A stretch of 6,580 nt of DNA from an uncultured Altererythrobacter sp. (lineage in GTDB: Bacteria; Pseudomonadota; Alphaproteobacteria; Sphingomonadales; Sphingomonadaceae), in contig CALFEA010000256.1 in NCBI GenBank assembly GCA_937950385.1, positions 1-6,580 on the forward strand, read 5' to 3'. Each line of letters begins with the position of its first letter. Position 1 is the first letter of the stretch. A program made the position numbers and the translations under genes. Of the stretch, positions 5,902-6,580 are shown in pieces. The notes below the pieces were generated by a model. That model did not search any database, was not told the DNA's origin, and saw nothing but the letters and a program-made list of their open reading frames with translations.

Positions 5902-6536
5902 AGACGCCGCGCATTTGGGATATTTCGCAGCCTATTCATGCTGGCACCCCTGTTTGGCCGGGTGAGCAAGCGGTCGCCGTCACGCGGCATGCCGAGATTG
6001 GCGATGATTGCCCCGTCAATATCGGCGCGCTTTCTATGGGACTTCACACCGGAACCCACGGAGATGCGCCGCTGCATTATGATGCGGGCGGCAAGGCCAG
6101 TGCGGATTGCGGGCTTGAGCCATATGTCGGGCCATGCGCGGTATTGGATGCGCGCGGGTCTGGCGGGCGGGTGGAAGAAAGCGATCTGGATTGGGGCACG
6201 ATTGCAGGTTCGCAGCGGGTTCTCATCCGCACATATGAGCATTTTCCGCATGACGCTTGGGACGAAAATTTCACCGCGATTGCGCCTGAAGTGATTGATC
6301 GATTGGCAGCGCAAGGCGCGCAATTGATCGGGGTTGATACGCCCTCGCTTGACCCGCAAAACTCCAAGACAATGGATGCGCATCATGCTGTGCGTGCCGC
6401 TGATATGCGGATTTTGGAGGGGCTTGTCCTCGACGATGTGGAGCCGGGCCGGTATGAGCTCATTGCTCTGCCGCTGGCAATTGCGAGCGGGGATGCCAGC
6501 CCGGTTCGGGCGATTTTGCGGGAGCTTAGCGAATGA
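5898..6536 (+). CDS. kynB: Kynurenine formamidase (arylformamidase)
   Basis: KynB hydrolyses N-formyl-L-kynurenine to L-kynurenine and formate, the step after KynA. The 212-residue product has the cyclase-family fold signature: WDISQPIHAGTPVWPG (7-22), the zinc-binding block GLHTGTHGDAPLHY (48-61) with His50, His54, Asp56 and His60, LIGVDTPSLDPQNSKTMDAH (143-162), and His162 and Glu174 at the positions of the remaining metal ligands described for bacterial KynB. The frame is open further upstream to 5739, but that stretch lies inside kynA. The ATG at 5898 overlaps the kynA stop by 4 nt (ATGA), gives the normal family length, and places WDIS at the expected N-terminus. Its own stop overlaps the next gene in the same way. 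The gene is clearly co-transcribed and probably translationally coupled with both neighbours. It is the KynB type, not the alpha/beta-hydrolase arylformamidase found in animals. Confidence 0.96.
   Translation: MKTPRIWDISQPIHAGTPVWPGEQAVAVTRHAEIGDDCPVNIGALSMGLHTGTHGDAPLHYDAGGKASADCGLEPYVGPCAVLDARGSGGRVEESDLDWGTIAGSQRVLIRTYEHFPHDAWDENFTAIAPEVIDRLAAQGAQLIGVDTPSLDPQNSKTMDAHHAVRAADMRILEGLVLDDVEPGRYELIALPLAIASGDASPVRAILRELSE
6521..6524 (+). promoter_or_regulatory. Ribosome binding site of kynU
   Basis: GGAG within the end of kynB lies 8 nt before the ATG at 6533. It supports independent initiation at kynU in addition to coupling through the ATGA overlap. Confidence 0.5.
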
Positions 6537-6580
6537 GCGATTTGATCGAGCAAGCCCGCGCATTGGATGGCGCGGATCCC
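6533..6580 (+). CDS. kynU: Kynureninase, N-terminal 16 codons, truncated by window end
   Basis: The frame starts at ATG 6533, overlapping the kynB stop by 4 nt, and reads MSDLIEQARALDGADP to the window edge. The pattern of a short amphipathic helix followed by LD-ADP is typical of the kynureninase N-terminus, where the chain leads into the PLP-dependent aminotransferase fold. Kynureninase cleaves kynurenine to anthranilate and alanine, the logical third step after kynA and kynB, and kynA-kynB-kynU order is common in proteobacteria. With only 16 residues visible the call leans on operon context; the PLP lysine and all active-site residues lie outside the window. Confidence 0.75.
   Translation, partial: MSDLIEQARALDGADP

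Noticed and set aside
877..6326. The 9-mer GCGCAATTG occurs five times (877, 1464, 1893, 2823, 6318), suggesting an uptake-like or regulatory repeat
   Set aside because: Every copy lies in a gene, as codons GCG CAA TTG on the plus strand or CAA TTG CGC on the minus strand (Ala-Gln-Leu or Gln-Leu-Arg). Codon preference for CAA and TTG explains it without a DNA-level function.
5817..6563. 248-codon open frame on the minus strand across kynB
   Set aside because: It is antisense to a complete kynB with all zinc ligands, and its translation shows no recognisable domain.

Overview
The window reads as a gene-dense alphaproteobacterial chromosome segment, most likely from the order Sphingomonadales (Erythrobacteraceae-like). 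This is inferred from protein style, moderate-to-high GC content with frequent TTG leucine codons, and the gene set; no search was run. About 95% of the window is coding and no stretch over 300 bases lacks a gene. No tRNA, rRNA, CRISPR array, insertion sequence or phage feature was recognised.

Left part (1-2045). On the minus strand lies a nearly complete gene for a TIGR03084-type putative metal-binding protein, whose 3' end runs off the window. Just upstream of it on the same strand is only the last 38 or so codons of a sigma-70 family factor (region 4, FliA-like). At about position 948 the sigma homology stops, and at the same position, on the opposite strand, homology to a hybrid histidine kinase/response regulator begins in mid-domain. 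Both genes have lost their 5' portions at one shared point. This head-to-head junction is the most unusual structure in the window. It is either a real deletion or rearrangement between divergent genes, or a chimeric assembly or amplification join.

Middle (2052-4834, minus strand). A tight three-gene operon reads MaoC-like hotdog hydratase -> CitE/HpcH-type acyl-CoA lyase -> GPH-type (MFS_2) membrane symporter. The genes are separated by 15 nt and then overlap by 4 nt. The hydratase and lyase fit successive steps on a branched dicarboxyl-CoA (itaconyl/mesaconyl/citramalyl or methylmalyl type); the transporter may import the precursor. Two of the three genes appear to start with TTG. The transporter's 3' end converges on the kinase gene with a 6-nt gap.

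Right part (4939-6580, plus strand). A kynurenine-pathway operon, kynA-kynB-kynU, diverges from the hydratase operon across a 104-bp intergenic region. Tryptophan 2,3-dioxygenase makes N-formylkynurenine, KynB hydrolyses it to kynurenine, and kynureninase (first 16 codons only) would cleave that to anthranilate and alanine. Both junctions are 4-nt ATGA overlaps, indicating translational coupling. An imperfect palindrome in the divergent intergenic region is a candidate operator. I found no convincing wholly new system; the junction near 948 and the composition of the hydratase-lyase-transporter module deserve the second look.
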